Positions 50,913 to 59,839 of a DNA stretch of 64,000 nucleotides are shown here, one piece after another; the stretch's first letter is position 1, and the number at the start of each line of letters is the position of its first letter. The DNA is taken from NCBI RefSeq assembly GCF_014773485.1, contig NZ_JACXBP010000005.1, positions 361,004-425,003 of the forward strand. The letters are read 5' to 3'. A model generated the notes under the pieces. It did no database searches. It saw nothing but the letters and a program-made list of their open reading frames with translations, and was not told where the DNA came from. The DNA is from Erwinia aphidicola (lineage in GTDB: Bacteria > Pseudomonadota > Gammaproteobacteria > Enterobacterales > Enterobacteriaceae). The position numbers were made by a program, and so were the translations under genes.

Positions 50913-52076
50913 TCAGGTAAGGGTGAGGGTGATTATCAGCCCTCCCTGCGCTTTCTGATCCGCCCTGATGCTTCCGCCGTGCGCTTCGCACACCGCGCGG
51001 GCAATAGACAGCCCTAAACCACTGCCGCCGGAATGGCGCGCGCGCGAGGCTTCTTCCCGGGTAAAGCGTTCAAACATCAGCGGTAAAAATTCGCTGCCCA
51101 CACCTGGGCCAAAATCTTCAAAGATGACGTCGTAACCCTCGTGTCGCTTAACCAGATTAATCTCCAGGCGCTGGCCTTCTGCGGCATAGCGCAAAGCATT
51201 TTCCATCAGGATGGTGAACACCTGTCCAAGACGGAAGGGATCGCCGGTGTAGCTGCAGACACTCGACTGCCCAAGGCGGATATCAAATCCGATCGGGGTC
51301 GTCTGAGGGCTGAGCCAGGCTGCACGCTCACGCAACAGTTCGGTCAGATCGACCGGGGTTTTATCAAGATTAAGCTGCCCGGCATCCGCCAGTGAAAGCA
51401 GGTGAAGCTCATCTATCAACCGGTTTAAGTGCAACAGCTGTTTCATGACCATTTGCAGCTGTCGCGGCTCGGGCTGAAACACCTCGTCCAGCATGCCCTG
51501 CAGCCTTCCCACCGCCGCGGTCAGAGGTGACCGTAATTCATGAGCCATAGCCACGTGTGACGCCCGCAGTTCCCGCTCATAGCGCGACAGCTGCAGCATC
51601 ATGGCATTAAAGTCATCCGTAAACTGAACCAGTTCAGACGGGGCATACTTAACGGATCTGGCCCGCGTGCTGAAATCCCCCCTAGCCACGGCCTTCGCCA
51701 CCTGTGCCAGTTCGCTGAACTGCGAGGAGAGCGGGCGTGCCGCTTTTAAGCCGAAAAAGACAATAAAAGGAATGACCACCACCACCAGGATGCCGACCAT
51801 CATCCAGTCAGCGCTGGCGATCGACGGATCGGAGTAGCGCGCTCCCCAGCCTGCATCAACAATCTGATGAAAGCGCGCCAGATTGAGTTCCGGATTATCA
51901 CGCAGCACGTAAAATTCGGCCCTGAGCGCAGGAGACATATGGTGTAGCACCCAGAGGTTTTCAATGGCAAAACGCAGCCACATACAAAACGCAATAACGA
52001 TAACGCTGCCAATGGCCAGCGCCAGAATACGGATACAAATCCAGCGCCAAAGTGACGGATAGTGTTTTGAATTCAT
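50913..52076 (-). CDS. Two-component sensor histidine kinase
   Basis: 387 residues: membrane helices at about 14-36 and 91-111 around a short periplasmic sensor, a HAMP domain (about 112-165), HisKA with His179 in AMAHELRSPL, and HATPase boxes DFGPGVG and GSGLGLSIA. Layout and small sensor resemble AdeS and BaeS, kinases that control RND pumps. It overlaps the regulator gene by four bases and lies just upstream of the adaptor-pump pair. Confidence 0.93.
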   Translation of the reverse strand: MNSKHYPSLWRWICIRILALAIGSVIVIAFCMWLRFAIENLWVLHHMSPALRAEFYVLRDNPELNLARFHQIVDAGWGARYSDPSIASADWMMVGILVVVVIPFIVFFGLKAARPLSSQFSELAQVAKAVARGDFSTRARSVKYAPSELVQFTDDFNAMMLQLSRYERELRASHVAMAHELRSPLTAAVGRLQGMLDEVFQPEPRQLQMVMKQLLHLNRLIDELHLLSLADAGQLNLDKTPVDLTELLRERAAWLSPQTTPIGFDIRLGQSSVCSYTGDPFRLGQVFTILMENALRYAAEGQRLEINLVKRHEGYDVIFEDFGPGVGSEFLPLMFERFTREEASRARHSGGSGLGLSIARAVCEAHGGSIRADQKAQGGLIITLTLT

Positions 52077-52768
52077 GGCTGTCTGAACCGGTAACCGACG
52101 CCGCGCACATTAACCAGTACGTTAACAATACCCGCCGCTTCGAGCTTTTTACGTAAGTTATAGATATGCGTGTCCACCACCCGCTCAAGCGCCTCGCTTT
52201 CCGGCAGGCAACTTTCCAGCAGGTGCTGACGGGAAAACGGGCGGGTCGGCGTGCGCATCAGCGTGGTGAGCACGGAAAACTCCGTCGGCGTCAGTTCGAG
52301 CCAGGCAAGCCCGCCAGCGGGGGTCCTGACGCCAGCAGTGAGGGCCTCAGCATTCACTTCAAGCTCCTGCCACCGGAGGACCGGAGCGGATTTTTCAGCT
52401 GACGACATGCGGCGCATCACCGCCTGCACCCGTGCCACAACTTCAGCAGGATTATAAGGTTTAACAATATAATCATCGGCACCGAAACGTAGCGCACCGA
52501 TTTTATCGGGCATGTCCCCCATTGCCGTGACCATGATAACGGGAACGGAACTTTCCCGGCGCAGGGCGACCAGCACATCCGTTCCCTTCATGCCGGGAAG
52601 CATCACATCCAGCAGAATCAGATCCGGCTTCCACACCTGGGCGGCTGCCAGCCCGGCAAGGCCGTCATCCGCAATCTTTACCTCATAGCCTTCACGTTTT
52701 AAATAAGCATCGAGCACGTCCGCTGCATCGGCGTCGTCTTCAATAATCAGGATCCGCTTTGTCTGCAT
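52073..52768 (-). CDS. OmpR/AdeR-like response regulator
   Basis: 231 residues: a receiver domain with Asp54 (LILLDVMLPG) and Lys in IVKPYNPAEV, and an OmpR-type winged helix (RVVDTHIYNLRKKL, NVRGVGYRF). Sequence style is that of AdeR and BaeR. It heads the order regulator-kinase-adaptor-pump on the minus strand and is divergent from the mipA-like gene, so it may control both sides. Confidence 0.93.
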   Translation of the reverse strand: MQTKRILIIEDDADAADVLDAYLKREGYEVKIADDGLAGLAAAQVWKPDLILLDVMLPGMKGTDVLVALRRESSVPVIMVTAMGDMPDKIGALRFGADDYIVKPYNPAEVVARVQAVMRRMSSAEKSAPVLRWQELEVNAEALTAGVRTPAGGLAWLELTPTEFSVLTTLMRTPTRPFSRQHLLESCLPESEALERVVDTHIYNLRKKLEAAGIVNVLVNVRGVGYRFRQP

Positions 52769-52892
52769 TTTTTCGCCTTGACCGTTTCTTCATAAATCCC
52801 TGACAGTTTATTGACACTGCCTCTTCATAATTCGGGTTTCAGTCGCGGCTGCAATCCGCTACCAACCATACGTTTGGGTGATGAGGAATGAC
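52769..52892. promoter_or_regulatory. Shared control region of the two-component and MipA genes
   Basis: CTTCATAA occurs at 52788-52795 and again at 52823-52830, 35 bases apart in the same orientation, followed by TGACAG and TTTCAG at similar distances. Direct repeats suit an OmpR-family regulator. A TTGACA at 52811-52816 lacks a good -10 at 17 bases, so no promoter is fixed. Confidence 0.3.
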
Positions 52893-53678
52893 ATGATATC
52901 CAGAAAATTACTACTGCACATTACCTGTTTCGGGCTGTCCGCAACAGTGCTCCAGGCGCTGGCTGACGCGGCCTCACCGGCCCCCACGTTGACTATCGGT
53001 ATGGGCGCACAAAGCGCACCGCGCTACAGCGGTTCGGATCAGCGCCACTGGCTGGCGGGCCCGATCGTTCAGGCACGCGACGGGGCATTTTTCTTTGATT
53101 CGCTCAAAGGCGTGGGTTACGACCTGCAGGCGGATAACGGCCTGTATCTGGAACATACGCTGGGCTATACCCTTGGCCGCACGGACAAAAACTCCAGCTG
53201 GCGCGATGGCTCGAATACCCTAAAAGGCATGGGAAATATCGATGCGACCATCAATACCGCTCTCGCCGTGGGCTGGTCAGCAACGCCGTGGCTGTCGTTT
53301 GAGGCCAGGGCTACTCTGCCGCTGACGGATGGTCAGGGGGGGCATTATCAGACCTCCGTCACCCTGCTTCCGCTTCAAAACGACAGCGACACCGTTGCAC
53401 TTCAGTCGGCTGCACTCTTTGGCGACCGGCGCTATATGAACACCTTTTATGGCGTCAGCCGCGAGCAGAGTAACCGCACTGACTTTGCACCCTATCAGTC
53501 CGCCGGGGGTTTCTATGGCATGGACAGCAGCCTCACCTGGAGCCACCAGTTCACGCAACACTGGGGCGGCGTGGTCAGTGCCGATTACACCTGGCTCGAC
53601 GACAAGGCCAGTAACAGCCCAATTGTGATTAAGCACGGTGGCCTGACATACAATCTGGGCGTGCTGTATACCTTCTGA
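52893..53678 (+). CDS. MipA/OmpV family outer-membrane protein
   Basis: 261 residues from ATG 52893, chosen for the GAGG six bases upstream. The signal peptide ends near QALADA. The rest is a beta-barrel with APRYSGSDQRHW, a typical MipA/OmpV opening, and the terminal Phe of outer-membrane proteins (LGVLYTF). MipA scaffolds murein enzymes in E. coli, and other members have been linked to osmotic and antibiotic response. Placement opposite a two-component system is common in the family. Confidence 0.9.
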   Translation: MISRKLLLHITCFGLSATVLQALADAASPAPTLTIGMGAQSAPRYSGSDQRHWLAGPIVQARDGAFFFDSLKGVGYDLQADNGLYLEHTLGYTLGRTDKNSSWRDGSNTLKGMGNIDATINTALAVGWSATPWLSFEARATLPLTDGQGGHYQTSVTLLPLQNDSDTVALQSAALFGDRRYMNTFYGVSREQSNRTDFAPYQSAGGFYGMDSSLTWSHQFTQHWGGVVSADYTWLDDKASNSPIVIKHGGLTYNLGVLYTF

Positions 53679-53698
53679 TGGGCTGAATGACCCTTCGT

Positions 53699-53726
53699 GA
53701 CAAGTCGTCTGCAAAGACGACTTGTC
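53699..53726 (+). terminator. Hairpin after the mipA-like gene
   Basis: GACAAGTCGTC at 53699-53709 pairs perfectly with GACGACTTGTC at 53716-53726 across six bases. The T-run is weak. Confidence 0.65.
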
Positions 53727-53874
53727 TTGTGCCCGGCAGCAAAACATTTTGCTTTAACAGGTTAAAGAGGCGGTTCAAATGAAAGAAGACAGCGCAGTGC
53801 TGGTCACCATTATCTTGTTTTACTTTAATGAGCTTTCACCAAACCGGCACTATTTTCACTACCTCTCAGTCGTC

Positions 53875-54453
53875 TCAGGAAGATTTGAGCACAAGCACGG
53901 CATAGCGGCATATTTCATCGGTATCATTTCTGAAAACACAATCGGCGGGATCGCCAAGCTCCAGGCAATCACCAGAATGCATCTCGAATGTATGAGCTCC
54001 TTCCTCAAATGTCAGACTGCCTTTCAATACCCATATAAGCTGGCGTCGAGAGAGATATGACATGGCTGGCATCGGCACGGCGGTGTTAGCGGGAAGTTCC
54101 ACGCTGACCAGGTCTACAGGGATTTGTCCCGGTGAGACATGCCGACGAATGTAACCCGTTTCAGGATCCTGCCAGACGGGCTGTTTTTCATATCTGGTAA
54201 GCGTACCCGCGCGCACTTCTGTCAGAGCGAGCAACTGCGACATCGACATATCAAATGAGCCTGACAAACGCGCCAAAATGGTCGCTGTGGGGCTACTTTC
54301 ACCACGTTCGATCTTGTGTATCATCGCCCGTGAAACACCTGAATTTTCAGCGAGATCGGTTAGTGACCATCCCCGTCTTTCTCTTTCCTGACGGACTTTC
54401 TGCCCAATACGGGCATTTAATTTATCTTCTTTACTGGACAATTCATCTAACAT
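53875..54453 (-). CDS. XRE-family regulator with C-terminal cupin domain
   Basis: 192 residues. The HTH is at about 14-70 (VRQERERRGWSLTDLAENSG, MIHKIERGESSPT) and a cupin sensor domain at about 115-190 (GSLTFEEG, MHSGDCLELGDPADC). PuuR/SutR-type proteins share this plan and sense small metabolites. It is divergent from a GNAT gene across a perfect inverted repeat, which it probably binds. Confidence 0.92.
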   Translation of the reverse strand: MLDELSSKEDKLNARIGQKVRQERERRGWSLTDLAENSGVSRAMIHKIERGESSPTATILARLSGSFDMSMSQLLALTEVRAGTLTRYEKQPVWQDPETGYIRRHVSPGQIPVDLVSVELPANTAVPMPAMSYLSRRQLIWVLKGSLTFEEGAHTFEMHSGDCLELGDPADCVFRNDTDEICRYAVLVLKSS

Positions 54454-54461
54454 ATTGGATA

Positions 54462-54493
54462 ACTAAAGTAGTGTACGATTTGTCTACTTTAGT
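54462..54493. promoter_or_regulatory. Perfect inverted repeat between the XRE-cupin and GNAT genes
   Basis: ACTAAAGTAG at 54462-54471 is mirrored by CTACTTTAGT at 54484-54493 with 12 bases between. It starts nine bases before the regulator ATG, so it is a good candidate operator for both genes. Confidence 0.65.
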
Positions 54494-54516
54494 GAATGAG
54501 TGATGAGGTGTCTACC

Positions 54517-55026
54517 ATGCATATTCGATCTGCTTCAGAAGGCGATGCTGAAAAGATTGCTGAAATTTACAACGATGCCGTCATTAATACGACGGCGATC
54601 TGGAATGAAAAAACAGTCGACGCGCTAAACCGAATTAACTGGATGAAAGACCGTCAGGACGCAGGATTTCCGGTCATCGTGGCCGTAAACGAGACTGACG
54701 ACGTTCTTGGATACGCCTCTTTTGGCGACTGGCGCCCTTGGGACGGATACCGTCATACCATTGAACACTCTGTGTACGTTCACAAAGATGCGCGCGGAGC
54801 CGGAGCCGGTAACGCACTGATGCGGGAATTGATCAGTTTGGCGAAGGAACAGCATAAACACGTCATGGTGGCAGGCATAGAATCAGGAAATGCAGCGTCA
54901 ATTTCACTTCATAAAAAGTTAGGGTTTGTTGAGGCAGGCCGAGTGGCGGAGGTCGGCACTAAATATGGCCGCTGGCTTGATCTCACCTTCATGCAATTGC
55001 AGTTAGACTCGCGGGAACGCCCCTGA
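54517..55026 (+). CDS. GNAT N-acetyltransferase, MnaT/phosphinothricin acetyltransferase-like
   Basis: 169 residues from ATG 54517 (GAGG eight bases upstream). It starts MHIRSASEGDAEKIAEIYNDAV and has the acetyl-CoA loop DARGAGAGNALM and a C-terminal LHKKLGFVEAG. This is the YncA/MnaT and PAT group, which acetylates amino acids or amino-acid analogues such as methionine sulfone and phosphinothricin. The natural substrate here is unknown; the divergent XRE-cupin regulator probably controls it. Confidence 0.88.
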   Translation: MHIRSASEGDAEKIAEIYNDAVINTTAIWNEKTVDALNRINWMKDRQDAGFPVIVAVNETDDVLGYASFGDWRPWDGYRHTIEHSVYVHKDARGAGAGNALMRELISLAKEQHKHVMVAGIESGNAASISLHKKLGFVEAGRVAEVGTKYGRWLDLTFMQLQLDSRERP

Positions 55027-55142
55027 TCCTCAAGAGAAGAACCTTTTTTGACAGAGCAACACAAGAGTTGGCAGATGAAAAATCCCAACACATGGAAGTG
55101 CAGGGATATGAATATGACAAAAAATAGTGGTATGACATCGAA

Positions 55143-55607
55143 TCAAAATTTACGCGCTGCGACCAGGAATGCACCCGCTACAAGAAGTGCGGCACCGACC
55201 AGAGAAGATAAGTTGTTGAGCACACCTTCTGTCCCGCTGCGGTGAATGTCATATCCGAGACCAACGATCAACTGGCTTGCTACCAGTATAGCGATCGTCC
55301 GTGATGCCCCTGGATTTTGATATCCAGTTATGCTGGCAAATACAGAGAACGCCCCCAGAATCCCCGGTAGCAAAGCCCATCCCCTTAATAACTGAAGCTG
55401 CTCGGTTAATCCGGATAAACCAGATTTTCCGACCAAAAGGCTGATAAGCAAAATCAAGCCTATGGCAAAGTTAAGCGCTAACGCGATAAAAATGGTTGAC
55501 GCTGAATGGGTGATTTTTGACAAGCTGAACGTGCTCTTCACTCCATACTGCAACACCTGCTCAGGCTGGTAACTAAAGGGAAGGTTAGTTTCATGCTTAT
55601 CGGTCAA
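55143..55607 (-). pseudogene. YdcZ-family (DMT) exporter, probably 5'-truncated
   Basis: 154 residues. From about residue 18 on it follows YdcZ closely: SASTIFIALALNFAIG, LLPGILGAFSVFASITGYQN, RTIAILVASQLIVGL and AFLVAARKF. The first membrane helix expected before this is replaced by a polar stretch (MTDKHETNLPFSYQPEQ), so the gene looks cut at its 5' end and joined to unrelated DNA. It may be non-functional, or the frame may be translated without helix 1. Confidence 0.65.
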
Positions 55608-56301
55608 GCCTGAGAGACGCCTCTAACAGGGAGAGTGAATCACCACATTCAGCTATGAAGTTCATCTCAATATCCCGGAAATCCGGTCTTTTCGGTGGAC
55701 AAGCGCTCAGCGCGATCATCAAAACCGAGGCGGGAGGCATCTGAACATGATCGCCCTCACTGACGCCGCTGCGCAACCGGTTACCGCGAAGATTATCAAC
55801 CAGGGCCGGGGATCGGTGGAAGCATCGCAACAGATCTTATTACTGCAGCGGCAGCGTTTGCGCCCCTCATGCTAACTAGCTAAAGAACATCGCGCTAAAG
55901 GCCTTTGCCTTTAAGTGTAGCTGGGGCAGGTAGGCGTAAAAATTTTAACGGACGTTTAGCTCTGAAGTTATTGAAACCTAAATAAGGGCTTCGTCAATAG
56001 CAGCCTCAAGTGAGCTTTGTATGATTAAATCATACAAGACATAAATCATAACAATACGTATCTATTTCAGTGAGTTGCCGTGATCATCAAACTATATAAC
56101 AGACGTTATCATTCCGCACTTGATTATTCACTTATTAGGTTAGACCACTACTGTTATCATATAAATGTTTTTTACCCCCTCAAAATAATAGGTTTTTAAA
56201 TCGTTCACAGCCCCTTTGCTAACACGATTCAGCTAAATATTCTGGAAATGGCATTTTTTGAAAACAATATCACTTAAAAATATAGAGTTCATTTACCCAA
56301 C
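55608..56301. other. Non-coding stretch before palI
   Basis: The first 250 bases are GC-rich and resemble a decayed coding remnant that I could not identify. From about 55900 the base composition becomes strongly AT-rich, marking the left edge of the palI island. A perfect palindrome at 56017-56037 is listed separately. Confidence 0.5.
56017..56037. repeat. Perfect palindrome upstream of palI
   Basis: TTGTATGATT and AATCATACAA flank a single A. It lies about 265 bases before the proposed palI promoter, so a direct operator role is uncertain. Confidence 0.5.
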
Positions 56302-56330
56302 TTTACCAAAACTAAATTCGATAGCATAAT
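56302..56330 (+). promoter_or_regulatory. Predicted palI promoter
   Basis: TTTACC at 56302-56307 and CATAAT at 56325-56330 with a 17-base spacer; the leader would be about 115 bases. The surrounding DNA is AT-rich, so chance matches are likely. Confidence 0.45.
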
Positions 56331-56451
56331 TAAAAAAAGGACAGGATTATTATTTTTTAACATCGCACTGGAGGATTTAAATTCAGTCACATTAAATATA
56401 CAGGGTTACTAAGGTTACTTTAGTTATTTAAATTGATAAGGGTCAAACGTA

Positions 56452-58251
56452 ATGTCACATCAAGGAATGAAAACCGCATTAGCCATATTTCTAACCGCAA
56501 CATTATTCGGTTCATGTCATAAATCCTTCGGAGATTCACAGTCTTTACCTCACGAAAATACTTTTGAACACTCAGAAGTCATACCTAAATGGTGGAAGGA
56601 GTCTGTTTTTTATCAAATTTATCCGCGTTCATTTAAAGACACCAACGGAGATGGCATCGGTGATATTAACGGAATCATAGAAAAATTAGATTATTTAAAG
56701 AGTTTGGGCATAGATGCCATTTGGATTAATCCGCATTATGACTCTCCCAATAAAGATAATGGTTATGATATACGTGACTATAAAAAAATCATGACTGAAT
56801 ATGGCACCATGAATGATTTTGATAGTTTGGTTAATGAATCAAAGAAAAGAAATATGAAGCTGATGATTGATGTCGTTATCAATCACACAAGCGACCAAAA
56901 TGAATGGTTTATTAAAAGTAAAAGCAGCAAGGATAATCCTTACCGTGACTATTACTTCTGGAGAGATCCTAAAGAAGGGGCAGAGCCAAATAACTACCCC
57001 TCATTTTTTGGTGGTTCTGCCTGGCAAAAGGATGAAAGCACCAATCAATATTACCTACATTATTTTGCTAAACAGCAGCCAGATTTAAATTGGGACAACC
57101 CCAAGGTCCGTCAAGAAATATATACAATGCTACGTTTCTGGCTAGATAAAGGCGTCTCTGGGCTACGCTTTGATACGGTGGCTACTTACTCAAAAAACAC
57201 GAATTTCCCAGATCTCACTCAACAAGAATTGAAGAATTTCGCTGAGGAGTATACCAAGGGTCCTAACCTTCATCGTTATATCAACGAAATGAATAAGGAG
57301 GTGTTATCACAATATGATATTGCCACAGCCGGTGAAATATTCGGTGCCCCTTTAGATAAATTGATAAAATTCATTGATAGACGTCGTAATGAGCTAAACA
57401 TGGCATTCACCTTTGACTTAATAAGACTGGATAGAGACACAGACGAGAGATGGCGTCGAAAAGATTGGACACTGTCACAATTCCGCCAGGTTATCGATAG
57501 GGTTGACCATACTGCTGGTGAATATGGTTGGAATGCCTTTTTCCTGGATAACCACGATAACCCGCGCGCAGTCTCTCACTTCGGTGATGACCGACCACAA
57601 TGGCGTGAAAAATCAGCTAAAGCACTTGCAACATTGACGCTAACTCAACGAGCAACTCCATTCATTTTTCAAGGTTCAGAGTTGGGGATGACCAACTACC
57701 CATTCAAAACCATTGGTGACTTTAATGATATTGAAGTAAAGGGGTTTTGGGATGACTACGTTAAAAAAGGAAAGGTGCAAGCCAACGAGTTCTTGTACAA
57801 TGTTCGTTTGACTAGCAGAGATAACAGCCGAACACCATTTCAGTGGGATGATAGCAAAAATGCGGGATTCACCATAGGTAAGCCCTGGTTTAATATTAAT
57901 TCCAACTACAAAGAAATTAATGCAAAAAGTCAAATTGAAGATCCCAACTCTGTACTAAATTACTATCGTAAGTTGATCGAGATACGGCATCAATTTCCAG
58001 TTCTTACTTACGGGCAATATAATGATTTAGACCAAGAGAATGAATCTGTTTATGCTTATACGCGTACCTTGGGGTCAGAGAGGTTTTTAATAGTTATTAA
58101 CTTCAAGGAACAAACAATTGAATATGATTTACCAGGCATCCTTTCTATAGAGAAGGTCATTATCGAGAGCAACAGTAAAAATACTGTTCAAAAGAATGAT
58201 ACAAAGATAAATTTACAACCATGGCAGTCTGGGATATATAAGTTAAATTAA
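56452..58251 (+). CDS. palI: Sucrose isomerase (isomaltulose synthase)
   Basis: 599 residues: an N-terminal signal peptide (about 1-28), so periplasmic, then a GH13 (beta/alpha)8 barrel and a C-terminal beta domain. Catalytic residues match known sucrose isomerases even in numbering: nucleophile Asp241 (RFDTVATYS), acid/base Glu295 (TAGEIFG), Asp369 (DNHDN) and His145 and His368. The product-specificity motif RLDRD is at 325-329, as in Erwinia rhapontici and Klebsiella enzymes. It converts sucrose to isomaltulose and trehalulose. No palatinose uptake or hydrolysis genes are present nearby. Confidence 0.95.
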   Translation: MSHQGMKTALAIFLTATLFGSCHKSFGDSQSLPHENTFEHSEVIPKWWKESVFYQIYPRSFKDTNGDGIGDINGIIEKLDYLKSLGIDAIWINPHYDSPNKDNGYDIRDYKKIMTEYGTMNDFDSLVNESKKRNMKLMIDVVINHTSDQNEWFIKSKSSKDNPYRDYYFWRDPKEGAEPNNYPSFFGGSAWQKDESTNQYYLHYFAKQQPDLNWDNPKVRQEIYTMLRFWLDKGVSGLRFDTVATYSKNTNFPDLTQQELKNFAEEYTKGPNLHRYINEMNKEVLSQYDIATAGEIFGAPLDKLIKFIDRRRNELNMAFTFDLIRLDRDTDERWRRKDWTLSQFRQVIDRVDHTAGEYGWNAFFLDNHDNPRAVSHFGDDRPQWREKSAKALATLTLTQRATPFIFQGSELGMTNYPFKTIGDFNDIEVKGFWDDYVKKGKVQANEFLYNVRLTSRDNSRTPFQWDDSKNAGFTIGKPWFNINSNYKEINAKSQIEDPNSVLNYYRKLIEIRHQFPVLTYGQYNDLDQENESVYAYTRTLGSERFLIVINFKEQTIEYDLPGILSIEKVIIESNSKNTVQKNDTKINLQPWQSGIYKLN

Positions 58252-58293
58252 TAACTATTTTTATCTTCTATACAGTTAACAATTTGTTCTTAA

Positions 58294-58323
58294 AAAGCCG
58301 TTGCTTCGCATCGGCTTTAATTT
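58294..58323 (+). terminator. Terminator of palI
   Basis: AAAGCCG at 58294-58300 pairs with CGGCTTT at 58312-58318, with an inner GC-TTC-GC; TTTAATTT follows. It lies 43 bases past the stop. Confidence 0.7.
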
Positions 58324-59331
58324 CAAATTTCACACTGATATATTTATGGGTAAAAAAACATGTCAGGCTTTTAAAAAATAGATTAAGTCCTGACATACAG
58401 AACGTTTTATTTCCATCACCTACAACATGGAAAATAAAATCATAAAACTCAGTAGGGTACGAGCTATTTTCTGGCAGCAGATATTCGAAACTCTAACAAA
58501 AATAACTTTATTGGCACTTATTTAATGAAAAAAGTAAAAAACAATCACCTTAACGGTAAGTGGTTTGATAAAATTACTCTGAAAAGAGTAAGGTAGCTTG
58601 CGATCGCGTTATTGTCTATTTAAATAATCTGTATCTCTGGTCTATTCAGCACCAGCGAGAGATAGCTTACAATAGCTAGTATGTGACAGCGCCGAGTAAA
58701 GACCCATACCAATTGGATGGTTCGCATCGAATAACAGGTTAAATATATTAATTATAATCATGGTTTTTCATTTTAAAATCATTCCTGGCGCTTTTTTTAT
58801 TTTTCAAGTCAAGCTACTACGGGGATTTTTTTAAACTTCCTAATCTGATGCTTCTATAATATCCCCCTGGAGGTTTGCAACTTAATATACTGTTACAATT
58901 AAGCTAAGGTTAATCTCCACAGCCATGTGTAATCAATATAACTTTTTTGCCCCCCCCCTAAATAGACATTTTCTAATTTCGTATTAAATAACATCTCTGT
59001 TGATGGTGTATAAGAATAAAGCCATCATAAAACCTCGCACCCCCATGTATCAGAAGCAGCGGAACACAAAAATCACATTCCATTGAAGGAATAACGTATA
59101 TTTTTCACTCTTAATCTTTAGATAGGAAAGGATATCTTTTCCATAAAATAAATTTGCTCTTACTTAACATATCGCTAGCGTTTTCTGATAGTTTTAATTG
59201 CAGTGTTAAGTTCTAGAGCTATCAGAGATAATTTATGTCGACCAGTTAGACTGGCACCACAAAACGGACTAAATAAAGAGTCTTTATTCCCACTTTCAAA
59301 GTTTGTAGAATTTTCATTGCTGAGAGGGTTG
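58324..59331. other. AT-rich region without a gene between palI and the DUF5680-like gene
   Basis: About 1 kb with many stops in all frames. A run of nine C at 58950-58958 after six T is the only striking local feature. No promoter, RNA gene or repeat could be identified with confidence. Confidence 0.5.
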
Positions 59332-59784
59332 ATGAAAGGGTTTTTAGTAGAAGCAAATCGGTTTCTTTATGGCTTTCCTGAAAAACTTATTATTAAAAGC
59401 TTGCCTCAAAATGACATGAAACTCATTGAATACCATAAAGATAAGTACTCTTACAGAAACTACTTTACCGAGGGAAAATTAGTTTACGGGCAAATCATTA
59501 TATCATTTAGCGATTCCCCACTCTGGTGTATGCAATACCACGGGGGAGTAACTTGCGAGCACATTGATGAGAGAATGGAGCGTAAATTGAAGTTTATTTC
59601 CCTAAAAAACCAGGGGCTTGCTGACTCTAGGAATCCAATACGTGGTCCGAGAGAGAACGTGTATTCTGGACTTCATTATTCCAATGATATATTTGGGACA
59701 GTGTGTAAATTTCAGGGGCAGGAGGTGATTGAAAATCATGGAAAGGTGTTCTTTATGATGAAAATGTCAGGAGGGGCGCTTTAG
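59332..59784 (+). CDS. DUF5680-like protein
   Basis: 150 residues from ATG 59332; the frame is open back to a GTG at 59203, giving up to 193 residues, but no ribosome binding site supports it. PLWCMQYHGG, NPIRGPRENVY, GTVCKFQGQEVIENHGKVFF and the ending MKMSGGAL follow the DUF5680 pattern (WsMNYyG, fRGP, F.G.E.I..ng, GG). The expected DTYlG-like core is diverged. Function is unknown. Composition is AT-rich like palI, and a terminator follows. Confidence 0.6.
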   Translation: MKGFLVEANRFLYGFPEKLIIKSLPQNDMKLIEYHKDKYSYRNYFTEGKLVYGQIIISFSDSPLWCMQYHGGVTCEHIDERMERKLKFISLKNQGLADSRNPIRGPRENVYSGLHYSNDIFGTVCKFQGQEVIENHGKVFFMMKMSGGAL

Positions 59785-59800
59785 TTAAACCCTACATGAT

Positions 59801-59839
59801 AATAACTCATTGCACTATTAAAGAGTTGAGTTATTTTTT
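59801..59839 (+). terminator. Terminator of the DUF5680-like gene
   Basis: AATAACTCA at 59801-59809 pairs with TGAGTTATT at 59827-59835, then a T-run to 59839. Confidence 0.75.

Noticed and set aside
53779..54060. A 93-codon plus-strand frame after the mipA-like gene
   Set aside because: Two thirds of it lies antisense inside the XRE-cupin gene, and the translation shows no recognisable domain.
55597..55830. A 77-codon minus-strand frame upstream of the YdcZ-like gene
   Set aside because: No domain or ribosome binding site could be seen. It may be a decayed remnant, and I cannot support it as a gene.
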